A stretch of DNA of 64,000 nt, taken from assembly GCF_013201605.1 (NCBI RefSeq), contig NZ_CP053848.1, forward strand, positions 558,001 to 622,000, read 5' to 3'. A model generated the notes under the pieces. That model ran no database searches, was not told the DNA's origin, and was given only the letters and a program-made list of their open reading frames with translations. Positions 17,926 to 27,986 of this stretch are shown here, in pieces. Within the stretch, counting starts at the first letter, position 1; each line of letters opens with the position of its first letter. The position numbers were made by a program, and so were the translations under genes. The DNA comes from Campylobacter ornithocola (lineage in GTDB: Bacteria; Campylobacterota; Campylobacteria; Campylobacterales; Campylobacteraceae).

Positions 17926-18404
17926 TTTCTTATTAAAAAATTATATATTAATACCGCTATGGGTGTGACAAACATTGCACAAAACAAGGCAAAAATACTC
18001 ATTATACCTTGAAACTCTAAAAATAAAAAACCTGCTACTAAAAACACATAAGCAAAAATTTTAAATAAAGAAAAAAATACCAATGCATTTTTAAAAATAC
18101 TTTTAATTTTTGGTTTAAAATCGTCATTTATATAAATAAATTTTATAATTTTTGGCAAAGAATATTGTTTTTTGGCAAAAATCTGCAAAGGTCTTTGTGT
18201 AAAATCATAGTTTTTAGTTGCTTTAAAAATAAAATTTTTATAATTTATAAAAGAAATTAAAATGATTAAATTTTGAGCCAAAAAGCCAAATTCAAAACTT
18301 ATAAAGTTTTTTAAATTTAACCCTTTATAGAAAAAAACTCCTGCTAGGAAAAACAAATTTAATCCTAGTAAGAGTTTTAATAAAATTTTAGGCTTTAGGA
18401 TCAT
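17919..18404 (-). CDS. Small integral membrane protein of unknown function
   Basis: A 161-residue protein with four hydrophobic helices (about 8-26, 38-52, 110-128, 136-155) and basic loops. I do not recognise a family. It overlaps the AtpZ/AtpI-like gene by 17 bases and the MFS gene by 7, so it belongs to one leftward operon running from the cytochrome gene at 20281 towards flhX. Confidence 0.7.
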   Translation of the reverse strand: MILKPKILLKLLLGLNLFFLAGVFFYKGLNLKNFISFEFGFLAQNLIILISFINYKNFIFKATKNYDFTQRPLQIFAKKQYSLPKIIKFIYINDDFKPKIKSIFKNALVFFSLFKIFAYVFLVAGFLFLEFQGIMSIFALFCAMFVTPIAVLIYNFLIRKC

Positions 18405-18666
18405 TTTTTAAATCTTTATAGCGATTTTCTTCTTTAAATTCTTCATAGCTTTTTACTTGAGCTTTGTAAGCTTTATAGACATTTAAAATCGCTGCAGCCA
18501 CTCCTATGAATACTCCTATCCAAAAAAGCCAAGCTATGCCAGTTAAATTTTTTAAAAAATAGCCTATACCAACTCCAATTAAAACAGCTATAACCATAGA
18601 TATACCAAGGCTTAATCCATCTGCAGCCTCTATACCCTTGCGGATAATTTTTTGTCTTTTATTCAT
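18388..18666 (-). CDS. AtpZ/AtpI-like two-helix membrane protein
   Basis: A 92-residue protein with two membrane helices (about 17-37, 44-64) and a charged C-terminal tail. [22 protein letters not shown] and the [21 protein letters not shown] pattern fit the AtpZ/AtpI family (PF09527-like), whose members help assemble ATP synthase or move Mg2+. No ATP synthase genes are nearby, so the functional link is open. 4-base overlap with hemL. Confidence 0.7.
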   Translation of the reverse strand: MNKRQKIIRKGIEAADGLSLGISMVIAVLIGVGIGYFLKNLTGIAWLFWIGVFIGVAAAILNVYKAYKAQVKSYEEFKEENRYKDLKNDPKA

Positions 18667-19940
18667 AGGGCTTTGAAACTTTCTTGTGCTGCTTGTATGG
18701 TTTTATCAATGATTTTTTTATCCATACATTCACATATAAAACCTGTTTCAAATTGAGATGGTGCTAGATACACACCTTTACTTAGCATTTGTGCATGAAA
18801 TTTGGCAAATAATTTAGTATCTGATTTTAGAGCATCTTGATAATTATTAACAGGGTTTTCGCAAAAGAAAAATCCAAACATAGAGCCAATACAATTAACT
18901 TGCAAAGGGATGTTACAATCATTTGCAGCTTCTTTAAAACCTTGAGTAAGTCTTTTGCCTAGTTTTTCTAATTTTTCATACAAGCCTTCATAATTTTTTG
19001 CTTTTTTTAAGCTCGCATAGCCTGCAGCCATGGCAAGAGGGTTGCCGCTTAGTGTTCCTGCTTGATATACTCCACCCAAAGGACTTAATAAATCCATAAT
19101 TTCAGCTTTTGCTGCAAAAGCTGCCGCAGGTATGCCTCCGCCTATAACTTTACCAAAGGTTACTATATCAGCTTTTATATTATTGATTCCAAAAGAACCT
19201 AAATATGAAGCTCTAAAGCCGCTCATAACTTCATCAAAAATCAAAAGAATTTGATGTTCATCACATAATCTTCTTAGTTCTTGTAAAAATTCTATTTTAG
19301 CAGGTACTAAGCCCATATTTCCAGCAATTGGCTCTATGATAATACAAGCTATATTATCATTATTTGTAACTAAATTTTTTACACTGTCAATATCATTATA
19401 AATAGCCACTAAAGTATTTTTGGCTACATCTGTTAAAACCCCTAAAGAACTTGGGGTGTTAAAAGTAGCTGCACCACTTCCTGCACTGACCAACAAAGAA
19501 TCAGAATGTCCATGATAACATCCTTCAAATTTAATGATTTTGTCTTTTTTACTAAACCCTCTTGCAAGGCGAATAGCACTCATAGTAGCTTCAGTGCCAC
19601 TACTTACAAAACGTATTTTGTCTAAATGAGGCCAATCTTTTAGGATAAATTTAGCTAACTTAGTTTCAGCTAGGGTTGGTGCGCCAAAACTTGAACCATG
19701 CTCTAAAGCTTTCTTGCAAGCTTTTTCAATATCCTCATCACAATGTCCAAAAAGTAAAGGTCCCCAGCTTTGCACATAGTCTATATAAGTATTTTCTTCT
19801 ATATCGCTAATATAAGCACCTTTCCCCTGTTTGATAAACAATGGATTGCTACCTACACTTGCAAAAGCACGCACAGGAGAATCTACTCCGCCTGCTATGT
19901 ATCCACAAGCTTCTTCAAAGGCTTTTTTGTTGTTTTTCAT
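18663..19940 (-). CDS. hemL: Glutamate-1-semialdehyde 2,1-aminomutase
   Basis: PLP enzyme of the C5 heme pathway; converts glutamate-1-semialdehyde to 5-aminolevulinate. The 425-residue product has the class-III aminotransferase landmarks: [10 protein letters not shown] at the N-terminus, [16 protein letters not shown] (about 117-132), [20 protein letters not shown] (about 235-244), and the PLP Lys in [11 protein letters not shown] (about 260-270). Length is normal. Coupled by 4 bases to the cytochrome gene upstream. Confidence 0.96.
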   Translation of the reverse strand: MKNNKKAFEEACGYIAGGVDSPVRAFASVGSNPLFIKQGKGAYISDIEENTYIDYVQSWGPLLFGHCDEDIEKACKKALEHGSSFGAPTLAETKLAKFILKDWPHLDKIRFVSSGTEATMSAIRLARGFSKKDKIIKFEGCYHGHSDSLLVSAGSGAATFNTPSSLGVLTDVAKNTLVAIYNDIDSVKNLVTNNDNIACIIIEPIAGNMGLVPAKIEFLQELRRLCDEHQILLIFDEVMSGFRASYLGSFGINNIKADIVTFGKVIGGGIPAAAFAAKAEIMDLLSPLGGVYQAGTLSGNPLAMAAGYASLKKAKNYEGLYEKLEKLGKRLTQGFKEAANDCNIPLQVNCIGSMFGFFFCENPVNNYQDALKSDTKLFAKFHAQMLSKGVYLAPSQFETGFICECMDKKIIDKTIQAAQESFKAL

Positions 19941-20281
19941 TTTTTACTCCTTTTGCTATTAGTAATATAATCGTAAAGTGATTTCATCTCATCTTCTGTT
20001 AATGAGTAAGTTGGCATAATGCTTTTTGCCTCTTGGGGTTGGCTTAAAATTTCTCTAAAACGTGTATAGGAGGTGTTTTTAATACTTGGTACAATAAAAG
20101 GAAATTTTTCTCCATTTTTAGTATAGTATCCAAGTGTTTGTTGACTTCCATCGCCATGGCATTTAGCACAACTTATACCTCTTGGATTTTTGTAAAGGGA
20201 TTCTTGGTATTCTTTAGGTGAGATAAAATCTTCAGCCCAAATACCATAAACTATAAAAAATAAAAATAAAATAATTTTCAT
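19937..20281 (-). CDS. Periplasmic c-type cytochrome (monoheme)
   Basis: A 114-residue protein with a signal peptide (1-16, ending near GIWA) and one heme site CAKCH (about 38-42, in [13 protein letters not shown]). The axial Met is probably in the [13 protein letters not shown] region. Likely a small electron carrier of the cytochrome c553/c6 class. First gene of the leftward hemL run, opposite to folD. Confidence 0.85.
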   Translation of the reverse strand: MKIILFLFFIVYGIWAEDFISPKEYQESLYKNPRGISCAKCHGDGSQQTLGYYTKNGEKFPFIVPSIKNTSYTRFREILSQPQEAKSIMPTYSLTEDEMKSLYDYITNSKRSKK

Positions 20282-20363
20282 CTACTGCCTTTAACAAAAA
20301 AAGAAGTTTTATTATGATACAATTTTTTAAGTTAAAGAAAGCTATAAATTTTTAAGGAAAGAA

Positions 20364-21212
20364 ATGATACTTTTAGATGGTAAAAAGTTAAGTGATGAGA
20401 TTAAAAATAATCTAAAACAAGAAGTATTAGAACTTAAAATCAAAAGTATAGAGCCTTGCTTGGCTGTGATTTTGGTTGGCGAAGATCCTGCTAGCACTAC
20501 TTATGTGAGCTCTAAAGCAAAGGCTTGTGAGCAGTGTGGAATTAAGTCTTTAGTTTATAAACTTGATGTAAACACAACTCAAAATGAGCTTTTGGCTTTG
20601 ATTAATACTTTAAATCATGATGATAGTGTAGATGGAATTTTAGTTCAGCTTCCATTGCCAATACATATCAATAAAGATATAATCTTAGAAAACATTAATT
20701 TTAATAAAGATGTAGATGGTTTCCATCCATTCAATGTTGGGAATTTGAATCTTAATTTAAAAGGTGGCTTTTTACCATGTACGCCTTTAGGGGTTATGAA
20801 AATTTTAGAGCATTATAATATAAAATTACAAGGTGCTGATGTAGTTGTAATAGGAGCTTCTAATATAGTAGGCCGTCCTATGGCCACGCTTTTACTAAAT
20901 GCTAATGCTAGTGTAAGTGTTTGTCATATTTATACAAAAGATTTAAAAGCTTATACAAAAAATGCTGATATTATCATCGTAGCAGCAGGTTGTCCAAATC
21001 TTTTAAAAGAAGATATGGTTAAAGAAGGTGCGATAGTAGTTGATGTAGGGATTAATAGAGTTGATGGAAAAATAGTAGGTGATGTTGATTTTGAAAATGT
21101 TAGTAAAAAAGCTAGCTATATTACTCCGGTACCAGGTGGAGTAGGGCCTATGACTATAGCAATGCTTTTGGAAAATACTATCAAATCAGCTAAAAATAGG
21201 ATTAAAAAATGA
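20364..21212 (+). CDS. folD: Bifunctional methylenetetrahydrofolate dehydrogenase/cyclohydrolase
   Basis: Cytosolic one-carbon enzyme (5,10-methylene-THF to 10-formyl-THF, NADP-linked). 282 residues with the FolD signatures VGEDPASTTYVSSKAKACEQ (catalytic Tyr and Lys), DVDGFHPFNVG, PCTPLGVM, the Rossmann motif VIGASNIVGRP and VDVGINR / TPVPGGVGPMT near the end. RBS AAGGAAAG. Its end overlaps lepB by 4 bases. Confidence 0.96.
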   Translation: MILLDGKKLSDEIKNNLKQEVLELKIKSIEPCLAVILVGEDPASTTYVSSKAKACEQCGIKSLVYKLDVNTTQNELLALINTLNHDDSVDGILVQLPLPIHINKDIILENINFNKDVDGFHPFNVGNLNLNLKGGFLPCTPLGVMKILEHYNIKLQGADVVVIGASNIVGRPMATLLLNANASVSVCHIYTKDLKAYTKNADIIIVAAGCPNLLKEDMVKEGAIVVDVGINRVDGKIVGDVDFENVSKKASYITPVPGGVGPMTIAMLLENTIKSAKNRIKK

Positions 21213-22057
21213 ATTTTTTGAAAAAAATTTATAAATTCACGCAATCTTGGACAGGAACTTTAATAGTTGTTTTGTTGATTATATTTTTCTTTATACAAGC
21301 TTTTACTATACCAAGTGGTTCTATGAAAAATACTTTACTAGTAGGCGATTTTCTATTTGTAAAAAAATTTTCTTATGGTGTTCCAACACCACACATTCCT
21401 TGGGTTGAAATTCCTGTTTTACCTGATTTTAATAAAAATGGACATTTAATTAGTGGAGAAGGTCCAAAAAGAGGAGATATTGTAGTATTTAGATATCCAC
21501 ATGAACCAAAAATTCATTATGTAAAAAGATGTGTGGCTAAAGGTGGTGATGAAATAGTTTTTGCAAATAAAACTTTATATGTGCGTATGATTGAGGGCGA
21601 TGAATATATGAAAGATTACTACCCTAATAAAACAAAAATTATAGGCGGAAGACTTTTTGTAAAAGAGCCTTTTATTGAAAAAGGAATACATTATGATTCT
21701 AGAGTGGATATAGAAAGTGTGTTTTTCCGCTATTTAAATTTGGGTCAATTTGCTATGAAACCTGCTTCTTTTGATGAATTGGGTGCTAATAATATTTATG
21801 GTTTTAATGCTTATTATTATAAAGTACCTGAAAATGAGTATTTTATGATGGGTGATAATCGTGATCATTCTAGTGATAGTAGATTTTGGGGAAGTGTGGA
21901 TTATAAATATATAGTTGGACAGCCATGGTTTATTTATTTTTCATGGGATGAAAACAAAAAAGTCAGATGGGAAAGAGTAGGGCGTTTGGTTGAAACTATA
22001 GAAAAAGATGAGCGTTTTATTCATCATAATGAAAGCGATATAGAAGCTTTAGAATAA
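21209..22057 (+). CDS. lepB: Signal peptidase I
   Basis: Cleaves Sec and Tat signal peptides on the periplasmic side. The 282-residue product has an N-terminal membrane anchor (about 15-33), box B PSGSMKNTL with catalytic Ser38, box D with the Lys base in HYVKRCVAKGGDEI (about 103-116), and box E GDNRDHSSDSRFWG. One membrane anchor only. Coupled to folD. Confidence 0.95.
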   Translation: MNFLKKIYKFTQSWTGTLIVVLLIIFFFIQAFTIPSGSMKNTLLVGDFLFVKKFSYGVPTPHIPWVEIPVLPDFNKNGHLISGEGPKRGDIVVFRYPHEPKIHYVKRCVAKGGDEIVFANKTLYVRMIEGDEYMKDYYPNKTKIIGGRLFVKEPFIEKGIHYDSRVDIESVFFRYLNLGQFAMKPASFDELGANNIYGFNAYYYKVPENEYFMMGDNRDHSSDSRFWGSVDYKYIVGQPWFIYFSWDENKKVRWERVGRLVETIEKDERFIHHNESDIEALE

Positions 22058-22087
22058 TTACTCAAAGAAACAATATAAAATATTTTA

Positions 22088-22115
22088 TGTGTAGAAAATG
22101 TATACTTTCTACACA
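22088..22115. repeat. Perfect 10-bp inverted repeat between lepB and aspB
   Basis: TGTGTAGAAA (22088-22097) and TTTCTACACA (22106-22115) around an 8-base loop. No U-run follows, so it may be an operator for aspB or a Rho-assisted end of lepB. The rest of the 162-bp gap is AT-rich and shows nothing else. Confidence 0.5.
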
Positions 22116-22219
22116 AATTCATAAAAATATATATTCTTATTTTTATTCGTAGATTTTTTTAAGCTCCAAGTTGTAACAATTAATGTAAATAAAAACCAAA
22201 GTAAAATAAAGGATAAAAA

Positions 22220-23386
22220 ATGCTAAGTCAAAGATCTCAAAATTTAGGAGAATCCTTAACTTTAGTAATGACTGATATAGCCAAAACTTTAAAAGCAAAT
22301 GGTGAGAAAGTCATTGGTTTTTCAGCAGGTGAGCCTGATTTTGATACTCCAAAGGTGATTAAAGAAGCTGCGATTAGTGCTATTGAAAAAGGTTGTGGGG
22401 CTTATACTCCAGTTGTGGGTATAAAAGAAGTTATAGAGGCTATACAATATAAATTCGAAAAAGACAATAATCTTAATTATAAAACAAATGAGATTATTAC
22501 CAATGTAGGTGCCAAACACTCTTTGTTTTTGGCGATTGAATGTTTGATTGAAGAAGATGATGAGGTTATTATACCAAGTCCATATTGGGTAAGCTATCCC
22601 GAAATGGTAAAATTTGCAGGTGGAACTCCAGTTTTTATAGAGGGTGAAGCAAAAAATGGTTTTAAAATAACTCCTGAGCAATTAAAGCAAGCTATCACTC
22701 CAAAAACAAAGGTTTTGATGTTTAATTCCCCATCAAATCCTACGGGTGCTATATATTCTAAAGAAGAAATTACTGCTTTAGCTAAGGTTTTAGAGGGAAC
22801 TAAAATTGTAGTTTTAAGTGATGAAATTTATGAAAAATTAGTATACGATGGTGAATTTTGTGCTTTTGCACAAGTTAGTGAAGATGCTTTAAATAGAACT
22901 GTAAGTATTAATGGTCTTAGTAAATGTGGTGCTATGCCAGGATGGCGTTTTGGTTATATGGCAAGTAAAATGAGTGAGTTTAACAATGCTGTTAAAAAAT
23001 TACAAGGCCAAAGCACTTCTAATATATGCTCTATCATTCAACATGCTGCCCTACCAGCTTTACTTGGAAAAGCAGATGGTGATATTGAAATGATGAGACA
23101 AGCGTTTTTAAAACGTAGAGATATAGCGTGTGAGATTTTATCTAAAAGTGAGAAATTAAAATTAGAGCAAATTCCTCAAGGAGCTTTTTATTTATTTATC
23201 TCTTGTAAAGAAATTGATAATGATTCTATGAGATTTTGCAAAAGATTATTAGAAGAGCAAAAAGTAGCTTTAGTACCGGGCATAGGTTTTGGCATGGAAG
23301 GGTATTTTAGACTTTCTTATGCAACTAATGAAAAAGACATCACTGAAGGTTGTGAAAAAATTGTTGAATTTGTAAAAAACTACTGA
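22220..23386 (+). CDS. aspB: Aspartate aminotransferase (class I, Ib-type)
   Basis: PLP aminotransferase, aspartate + 2-oxoglutarate to oxaloacetate + glutamate. 388 residues; AGEPDFDTPKVI (about 34-45), NVGAKHSLF, SPYWVSYPEM (about 118-127), NSPSNPTGAIY, LSDEIYEKLVY, the PLP Lys in SINGLSKCGAMPGWRFGY (about 228-245), and substrate Arg near YFRLSYA at the C-terminus. RBS AAAGGATAAAAA. Single gene with its own terminator. Confidence 0.92.
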   Translation: MLSQRSQNLGESLTLVMTDIAKTLKANGEKVIGFSAGEPDFDTPKVIKEAAISAIEKGCGAYTPVVGIKEVIEAIQYKFEKDNNLNYKTNEIITNVGAKHSLFLAIECLIEEDDEVIIPSPYWVSYPEMVKFAGGTPVFIEGEAKNGFKITPEQLKQAITPKTKVLMFNSPSNPTGAIYSKEEITALAKVLEGTKIVVLSDEIYEKLVYDGEFCAFAQVSEDALNRTVSINGLSKCGAMPGWRFGYMASKMSEFNNAVKKLQGQSTSNICSIIQHAALPALLGKADGDIEMMRQAFLKRRDIACEILSKSEKLKLEQIPQGAFYLFISCKEIDNDSMRFCKRLLEEQKVALVPGIGFGMEGYFRLSYATNEKDITEGCEKIVEFVKNY

Positions 23387-23392
23387 TTTTTT

Positions 23393-23417
23393 AAGCCTGT
23401 TAAAACAGGCTTTCTTT
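23393..23417 (+). terminator. Rho-independent terminator of aspB
   Basis: AAGCCTGT...ACAGGCTT stem (23393-23412) with a tiny AT loop, followed by TCTTTC, starting 7 bases after the aspB stop. Confidence 0.85.
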
Positions 23418-23474
23418 CAAAAAAACTTATAAGCAAGTCTTTGGTATGATTATGCAAAAAATATAGGAAAATCA

Positions 23475-24596
23475 ATGGAATTTGAAGTTCAATATAAAAG
23501 TGCAAATGCTAGAGCTTGTCGTATAAAAACTACACATAGTGAAATTTTAACTCCCATTTTTATGCCAGTTGGAACTTTGGCTGTGATTAAAAGCTTAGAT
23601 GCTATTGATATGAGTGAGATTTTAAATGCAAAAATTATTTTAGCAAATACTTATCATTTGTATTTAAGACCAGGATCTAAGGTGATTAAACAAATGGGTG
23701 GCTTGCATGGTTTTAGTAAATTTAATGGGTCTTTTTTAACAGATAGTGGAGGCTTTCAAGCTTTTTCTTTAAGTAAAAATTCAAAACCTGATGAAAAAGG
23801 AATTCAATTTAAAAGTCATATTGATGGAAGTTTGCATTATTTTACTCCACAAAGTGTTTTAGATGCACAATATGATTTTAACTCAGATATTATGATGATT
23901 TTAGATGATTTAGTAGCCTTACCTGCAAGTAAAGAAAGGATAGAACTTTCTTTAAAACGCACTATAAAATGGGCAAAAGAAGCTATTGATTATCATAAAT
24001 TAAAGCAAAGTCAAGGTGTGGGAATAGGGCAAAATATCTTTGGCATTATCCAAGGTGGTACTGATTTTGAAGCCAGAAAAATTTGTTCTCAAGCACTTTG
24101 TGAGATGGATTTTGATGGTCTTGCTATAGGTGGTTTGAGTGTAGGAGAGGAAAATGAGGTTATGTATGATACGGTTGAAGCTATGATGCCTTATGTAGAT
24201 AACAATCGTCCTAGATATTTAATGGGAGTTGGCACACCTGAAGATTTAGTAGAAAATGTGGCAAGAGGTGTGGATATGTTTGATTGTGTGATGCCAACAA
24301 GAAACGCAAGAAATGGAACTTTGTTTACTAGTTTTGGTAAATTTAATATTAAAAAAGCAGAATTTATCACTGATCATGCCCCTATAGATAATAAATGTTC
24401 TTGTTATACATGTAAAAACTTTTCAAGAGCTTATTTGAATCATTTATTTAAAGCTAAAGAATTAACCTTTTTTAGACTTGCAAGTATTCATAATTTGCAT
24501 TACTATCTAAATTTGGTAAAGCAAATGCGTGAAGCTATTATCAAAGATGAATTTGAAAATTTTAGAAAAGAATTTTATAGGCAACGAATATGCTAA
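23475..24596 (+). CDS. tgt: Queuine/preQ1 tRNA-ribosyltransferase
   Basis: Exchanges guanine 34 for preQ1 in GUN-anticodon tRNAs. 373 residues with [12 protein letters not shown] (catalytic Asp, about 90-101), GGLSVGEE, the nucleophile region [13 protein letters not shown] (about 274-286) and the zinc site [18 protein letters not shown] (about 312-329). Followed by the CorA-like gene with a 7-base overlap. Confidence 0.96.
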   Translation: MEFEVQYKSANARACRIKTTHSEILTPIFMPVGTLAVIKSLDAIDMSEILNAKIILANTYHLYLRPGSKVIKQMGGLHGFSKFNGSFLTDSGGFQAFSLSKNSKPDEKGIQFKSHIDGSLHYFTPQSVLDAQYDFNSDIMMILDDLVALPASKERIELSLKRTIKWAKEAIDYHKLKQSQGVGIGQNIFGIIQGGTDFEARKICSQALCEMDFDGLAIGGLSVGEENEVMYDTVEAMMPYVDNNRPRYLMGVGTPEDLVENVARGVDMFDCVMPTRNARNGTLFTSFGKFNIKKAEFITDHAPIDNKCSCYTCKNFSRAYLNHLFKAKELTFFRLASIHNLHYYLNLVKQMREAIIKDEFENFRKEFYRQRIC

Positions 24597-25348
24597 ATGA
24601 TACTTTAAAGCAAATTATAAATAATATTAACATATCAAATGCTTATTATGAATTTGATGAATTTGACATTTTTATGTTGGATGTTGCCAAAAAGTCTAGA
24701 AATATTTTTGTCTTTAAAGATAGTCAAATTTTTGAATACAAAGATGAAAAATTAATTTTATTTTCTAATGCAGAATTTATAGCTATATTAAAAGAGATTT
24801 TGCAAAATGAAAAAGAAAAAAATAACACTATTAATCTTTCTATAGAAAAAAGAGAAGAGCTAATTTTAGAGCATAAAAAAGTAAAAAATTTCTTAACTAA
24901 GTATTTCGTATTAAAAGTTAAGCTTGGTAAAAGTTCTAAAATTGTTTCTTCTGTACTTGAGGCTTGTAGAATTTGTCATAGCAGGCAACATTTTATAAAG
25001 AAAAATTTAAAAACAGTTATTCTAAATTTAGCAATTTTAGAAAGAAATATTAAAGATAATATCGTAAGACTAGAAGGAATATATACTTATATTAATACTG
25101 CAAGAAGTGAGAAAATTAATAAAAATATTTATTTTTTAAGTATTATTTCTGCTATTTTTTTGCCTTTGAATTTAATTGTTGGTTTTTTTGGAATGAATAC
25201 TAAAAATTTATTTTTATCTGAGAATGAATATGGAACTTATTATATTTTGACTACAATTTTAGTTATATTTTTTATTTTATTTTTATGGTATCAATTTAAA
25301 GATAAAAAAGAACTAGATTTAGATGAATTTTCTGCAAAAAAGAAATGA
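24590..25348 (+). CDS. CorA-like Mg2+/divalent cation channel protein
   Basis: A 252-residue protein with an N-terminal soluble alpha/beta and helical part and two C-terminal helices (about 187-207, 216-238). The first ends in the GFFGMNTKN sequence, i.e. the universally conserved GMN pore motif of CorA. It is shorter than E. coli CorA (316) and has a C-rich stretch (EACRICHSR, about 125-133) of unknown meaning. The acidic, basic C-terminus is cytosolic. Confidence 0.82.
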   Translation: MLNDTLKQIINNINISNAYYEFDEFDIFMLDVAKKSRNIFVFKDSQIFEYKDEKLILFSNAEFIAILKEILQNEKEKNNTINLSIEKREELILEHKKVKNFLTKYFVLKVKLGKSSKIVSSVLEACRICHSRQHFIKKNLKTVILNLAILERNIKDNIVRLEGIYTYINTARSEKINKNIYFLSIISAIFLPLNLIVGFFGMNTKNLFLSENEYGTYYILTTILVIFFILFLWYQFKDKKELDLDEFSAKKK

Positions 25349-25353
25349 AGTAG

Positions 25354-25430
25354 TGGTACGCCCAAGAGGATTCGAACCTCTGACCTTTTGAACCGCAATC
25401 AAATGCTCTATCCAGCTGAGCTATGGGCGC
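25354..25430 (-). tRNA. tRNA-Arg (anticodon GCG)
   Basis: A 77-nt cloverleaf on the minus strand: acceptor GCGCCCA pairing with TGGGCGT, D-arm GCTC...GAGC, anticodon loop TTGCGGT giving GCG, T-loop TTCGAAT, encoded ACCA end. It reads CGC/CGU arginine codons. Confidence 0.95.
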
Positions 25431-25549
25431 ACAAATAGAAGGGTAATTTTATCAAAAAAACCTTAAAATTAGCAAAAATAAATAATTTTATAGAATTTTT
25501 ATATTTTTATGCTAATCTTCTTTTATATATTTTAGCTTAAGGCAAAGTG

Positions 25550-26992
25550 ATGATACATAAGATTTTAATAGCCAATAGAGGTGAGATTGCAGTAAGGGTG
25601 ATTCGTGCTTGTAGAGACTTACATATAAAAAGCGTTGCTGTTTATACTGAGCCTGATTATGAGTGTTTGCATGTGAAAGTTGCTGATGAAGCTTATAGGA
25701 TAGGAACTGATGCTATAAGAGGATATTTAGATAGTAAAAGAATAGTTGAAATCGCTAAAGCTTGTGGAGCTGATGCTATACATCCTGGATATGGTTTTCT
25801 AAGTGAAAATTATGAATTTGCAAAAGAATGTGAAGAAGCAGGGATTATCTTCATAGGACCAAAATCAGATGTTATCCGTAAAATGGGTAATAAAAATATA
25901 GCAAGATATTTAATGAAAAAAAATGGAATTCCTGTAGTTCCTGGAACTGAAAAATTAAATCATTGTACTTTGGAAGAAATTAAACTTCAAGCTTTAAAAA
26001 TAGGTTATCCTGTAATTTTAAAAGCTAGCGGTGGAGGTGGCGGTAGAGGTATACGCGTTGTGCATAAAGAAGAGGATTTAGAAAAATCTTTTGAAGCTTG
26101 TAAAAGAGAAGCACTTAGTTTTTTTAAAAATGATGAAGTTTTTATGGAAAAATATGTTATCAACCCAAGACATATTGAGTTTCAAATTTTAGCAGATAAT
26201 TATGGTAATATTATTCATCTTTGCGAAAGAGATTGTTCAATCCAAAGAAGGCATCAAAAAATCATTGAAATAGCACCTTGTCCAAGTATTTCAGAAAAAT
26301 TAAGAAAAACCATAGGTGTTACTGCGGTAGCTGCTGCAAAGGCTGTGGGCTATACTAATGTTGGGACTGTCGAGTTTTTACTTGATGATTATAATAGATT
26401 TTATTTCATGGAGATGAATACAAGAATTCAAGTAGAACATCCAATTACTGAAGAAATCACAGGAATTGATCTTATCACAAGGCAAATTCGTATAGCAAAT
26501 GGAGAAATTTTAGATCTTGAGCAAAGCGATATTAAGCCAAGAGGTTTTGCTATAGAAGCAAGGATTACAGCTGAAAATGTGTGGAAAAATTTCATTCCAA
26601 GCCCAGGTAAAATTACTGAGTATTTCCCAGCTTTAGGGCCATCTGTAAGAGTAGATAGTCATTTATATAAAGACTATACGGTGCCACCTTATTATGATTC
26701 TTTGCTTGCAAAACTAATCGTTAAAGGCTCAAGCTATGATAGTGCAGTTAATAGACTTGAGAGAGCTTTAAAAGAATTTGTGATCGATGATATTAGAACA
26801 ACTGTGCCATTTTTGATTGCAATTACTAAAATAAGAGAATTTAGAAGAGGATATTTTGATACGTCTTTCATAGAAACACACATGGAAGAGCTTTTGGAAA
26901 AAACAGAAGATAGACACCAAGAAAACAAAGAAGAAGTAATTGTTGCTATAGCTGCGGCCTTGCAAAAGATAAAAGAAAGTAGGCAATCATGA
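25550..26992 (+). CDS. pycA: Biotin carboxylase subunit, probably pyruvate carboxylase A
   Basis: ATP-grasp enzyme that carboxylates biotin. 480 residues from ATG 25550 (AAGG 7 bases upstream; a GTG just before is less likely). Motifs: ILIANRGEIAVRVIRAC, HPGYGFLSEN, the ATP Gly-rich loop KASGGGGGRGIRVV (about 157-170), RDCSIQRRHQKIIE and EMNTRIQVEHPITEEI. The 480-residue length and the bpt/ftsW neighbourhood point to PycA (anaplerotic pyruvate carboxylase, two-subunit type) rather than AccC of acetyl-CoA carboxylase. The biotin-carrying subunit is not in the window. Confidence 0.88.
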   Translation: MIHKILIANRGEIAVRVIRACRDLHIKSVAVYTEPDYECLHVKVADEAYRIGTDAIRGYLDSKRIVEIAKACGADAIHPGYGFLSENYEFAKECEEAGIIFIGPKSDVIRKMGNKNIARYLMKKNGIPVVPGTEKLNHCTLEEIKLQALKIGYPVILKASGGGGGRGIRVVHKEEDLEKSFEACKREALSFFKNDEVFMEKYVINPRHIEFQILADNYGNIIHLCERDCSIQRRHQKIIEIAPCPSISEKLRKTIGVTAVAAAKAVGYTNVGTVEFLLDDYNRFYFMEMNTRIQVEHPITEEITGIDLITRQIRIANGEILDLEQSDIKPRGFAIEARITAENVWKNFIPSPGKITEYFPALGPSVRVDSHLYKDYTVPPYYDSLLAKLIVKGSSYDSAVNRLERALKEFVIDDIRTTVPFLIAITKIREFRRGYFDTSFIETHMEELLEKTEDRHQENKEEVIVAIAAALQKIKESRQS

Positions 26993-27249
26993 GTTTTTTA
27001 GATGAATTAAAAGATATAAAAAAAACACTTCAAAAAGAACAAGGTCAAACAAAAAAAGAAAAAGCTAAAGCGAGTAAAAGTGGAGTCAGTATGAAAAATG
27101 CTGACTTGGATACTATGCAAAAAGATTTGGTTAAACAAAATGTAGAAAAAAAACAAGAGCAAGAATTTGAAGATATGTTTTTAAAAGAAGAACGTTTGGC
27201 TAATGAATTTATGGAATTTGTAAAAAATAGTGATATTAAAAAAATCTAA
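26989..27249 (+). CDS. Small charged hypothetical protein
   Basis: An 86-residue, Lys/Glu/Gln-rich, probably helical protein with no motif I recognise. ATGA overlap with pycA and a 1-base TAATG overlap with bpt show it is translated as part of the operon. Conserved in this position in Campylobacter (Cj1036c, from memory). Confidence 0.75.
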   Translation: MSFLDELKDIKKTLQKEQGQTKKEKAKASKSGVSMKNADLDTMQKDLVKQNVEKKQEQEFEDMFLKEERLANEFMEFVKNSDIKKI

Positions 27250-27968
27250 TGAATAATATTATCGGTTTTTGTACTTTAGAAGAAGAGTGTCCTTATCTTG
27301 AAAATAGATATTGTAGAAATGAGTATAATTATATATCTTTTATCAATAAAGCACAAAATCAAGAGTTAGTTTCAAGAGGTTGGCGTCGCTTTGGTTCGTA
27401 TTTTTCAAGACCAATATGTAGTGATTGTAATGAGTGTCAAAATTTGCGTATTTTGGTAGAAAATTTTCATTTTAGTAAAAGTTATCGTAGGGTTTTAAAA
27501 AAAAATATCGCAACTAAAATAATTTTACAAAAACCTTCTTTAAGTGATGAGCATTTATTGCTTTATGAAAAATATCACTATTATCAAAAAGGTAAAAAAA
27601 ATTGGAAAATTTATGATTTAAATTTTAGAAAATACTATAATCTTTATGTGGATAATGCAGGTACTTTTGGATATGAGCTTGATTTTTATATAGATAATAA
27701 ACTAGTTTGCGTTGATTTGATTGATATTTTAGAAGATGGAATTTCTAGTATATACTGTTTTTACGATCCTGATTTTTCACATCTAAGTCTTGGTAAATAT
27801 TCACTTTTAACTGAAATTAAACTTGCACAACTAAAAAAATTAAAATATATTTATTTGGGATATTTTGTAAAAGGGTGTCAATCTTTATCGTATAAAGCCG
27901 ATTATAGTCCAAATGAAATTTTAAAACACACTAGTGCTTTAAATGAGCAAGCATTTTTGTGGAGTTAA
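27249..27968 (+). CDS. bpt: Aspartate/glutamate leucyltransferase (Bpt)
   Basis: Adds Leu from leucyl-tRNA to N-terminal Asp/Glu of proteins, marking them for ClpSAP (N-degron pathway). The 239-residue product has ATE N-terminal features, including [14 protein letters not shown] and the cysteine cluster [15 protein letters not shown] (about 57-71). The C-terminal GNAT-like part includes [30 protein letters not shown] and [18 protein letters not shown]. Normal length for Bpt. Confidence 0.9.
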   Translation: MNNIIGFCTLEEECPYLENRYCRNEYNYISFINKAQNQELVSRGWRRFGSYFSRPICSDCNECQNLRILVENFHFSKSYRRVLKKNIATKIILQKPSLSDEHLLLYEKYHYYQKGKKNWKIYDLNFRKYYNLYVDNAGTFGYELDFYIDNKLVCVDLIDILEDGISSIYCFYDPDFSHLSLGKYSLLTEIKLAQLKKLKYIYLGYFVKGCQSLSYKADYSPNEILKHTSALNEQAFLWS

Positions 27969-27986
27969 TTTTTTAGAGAGGATTTT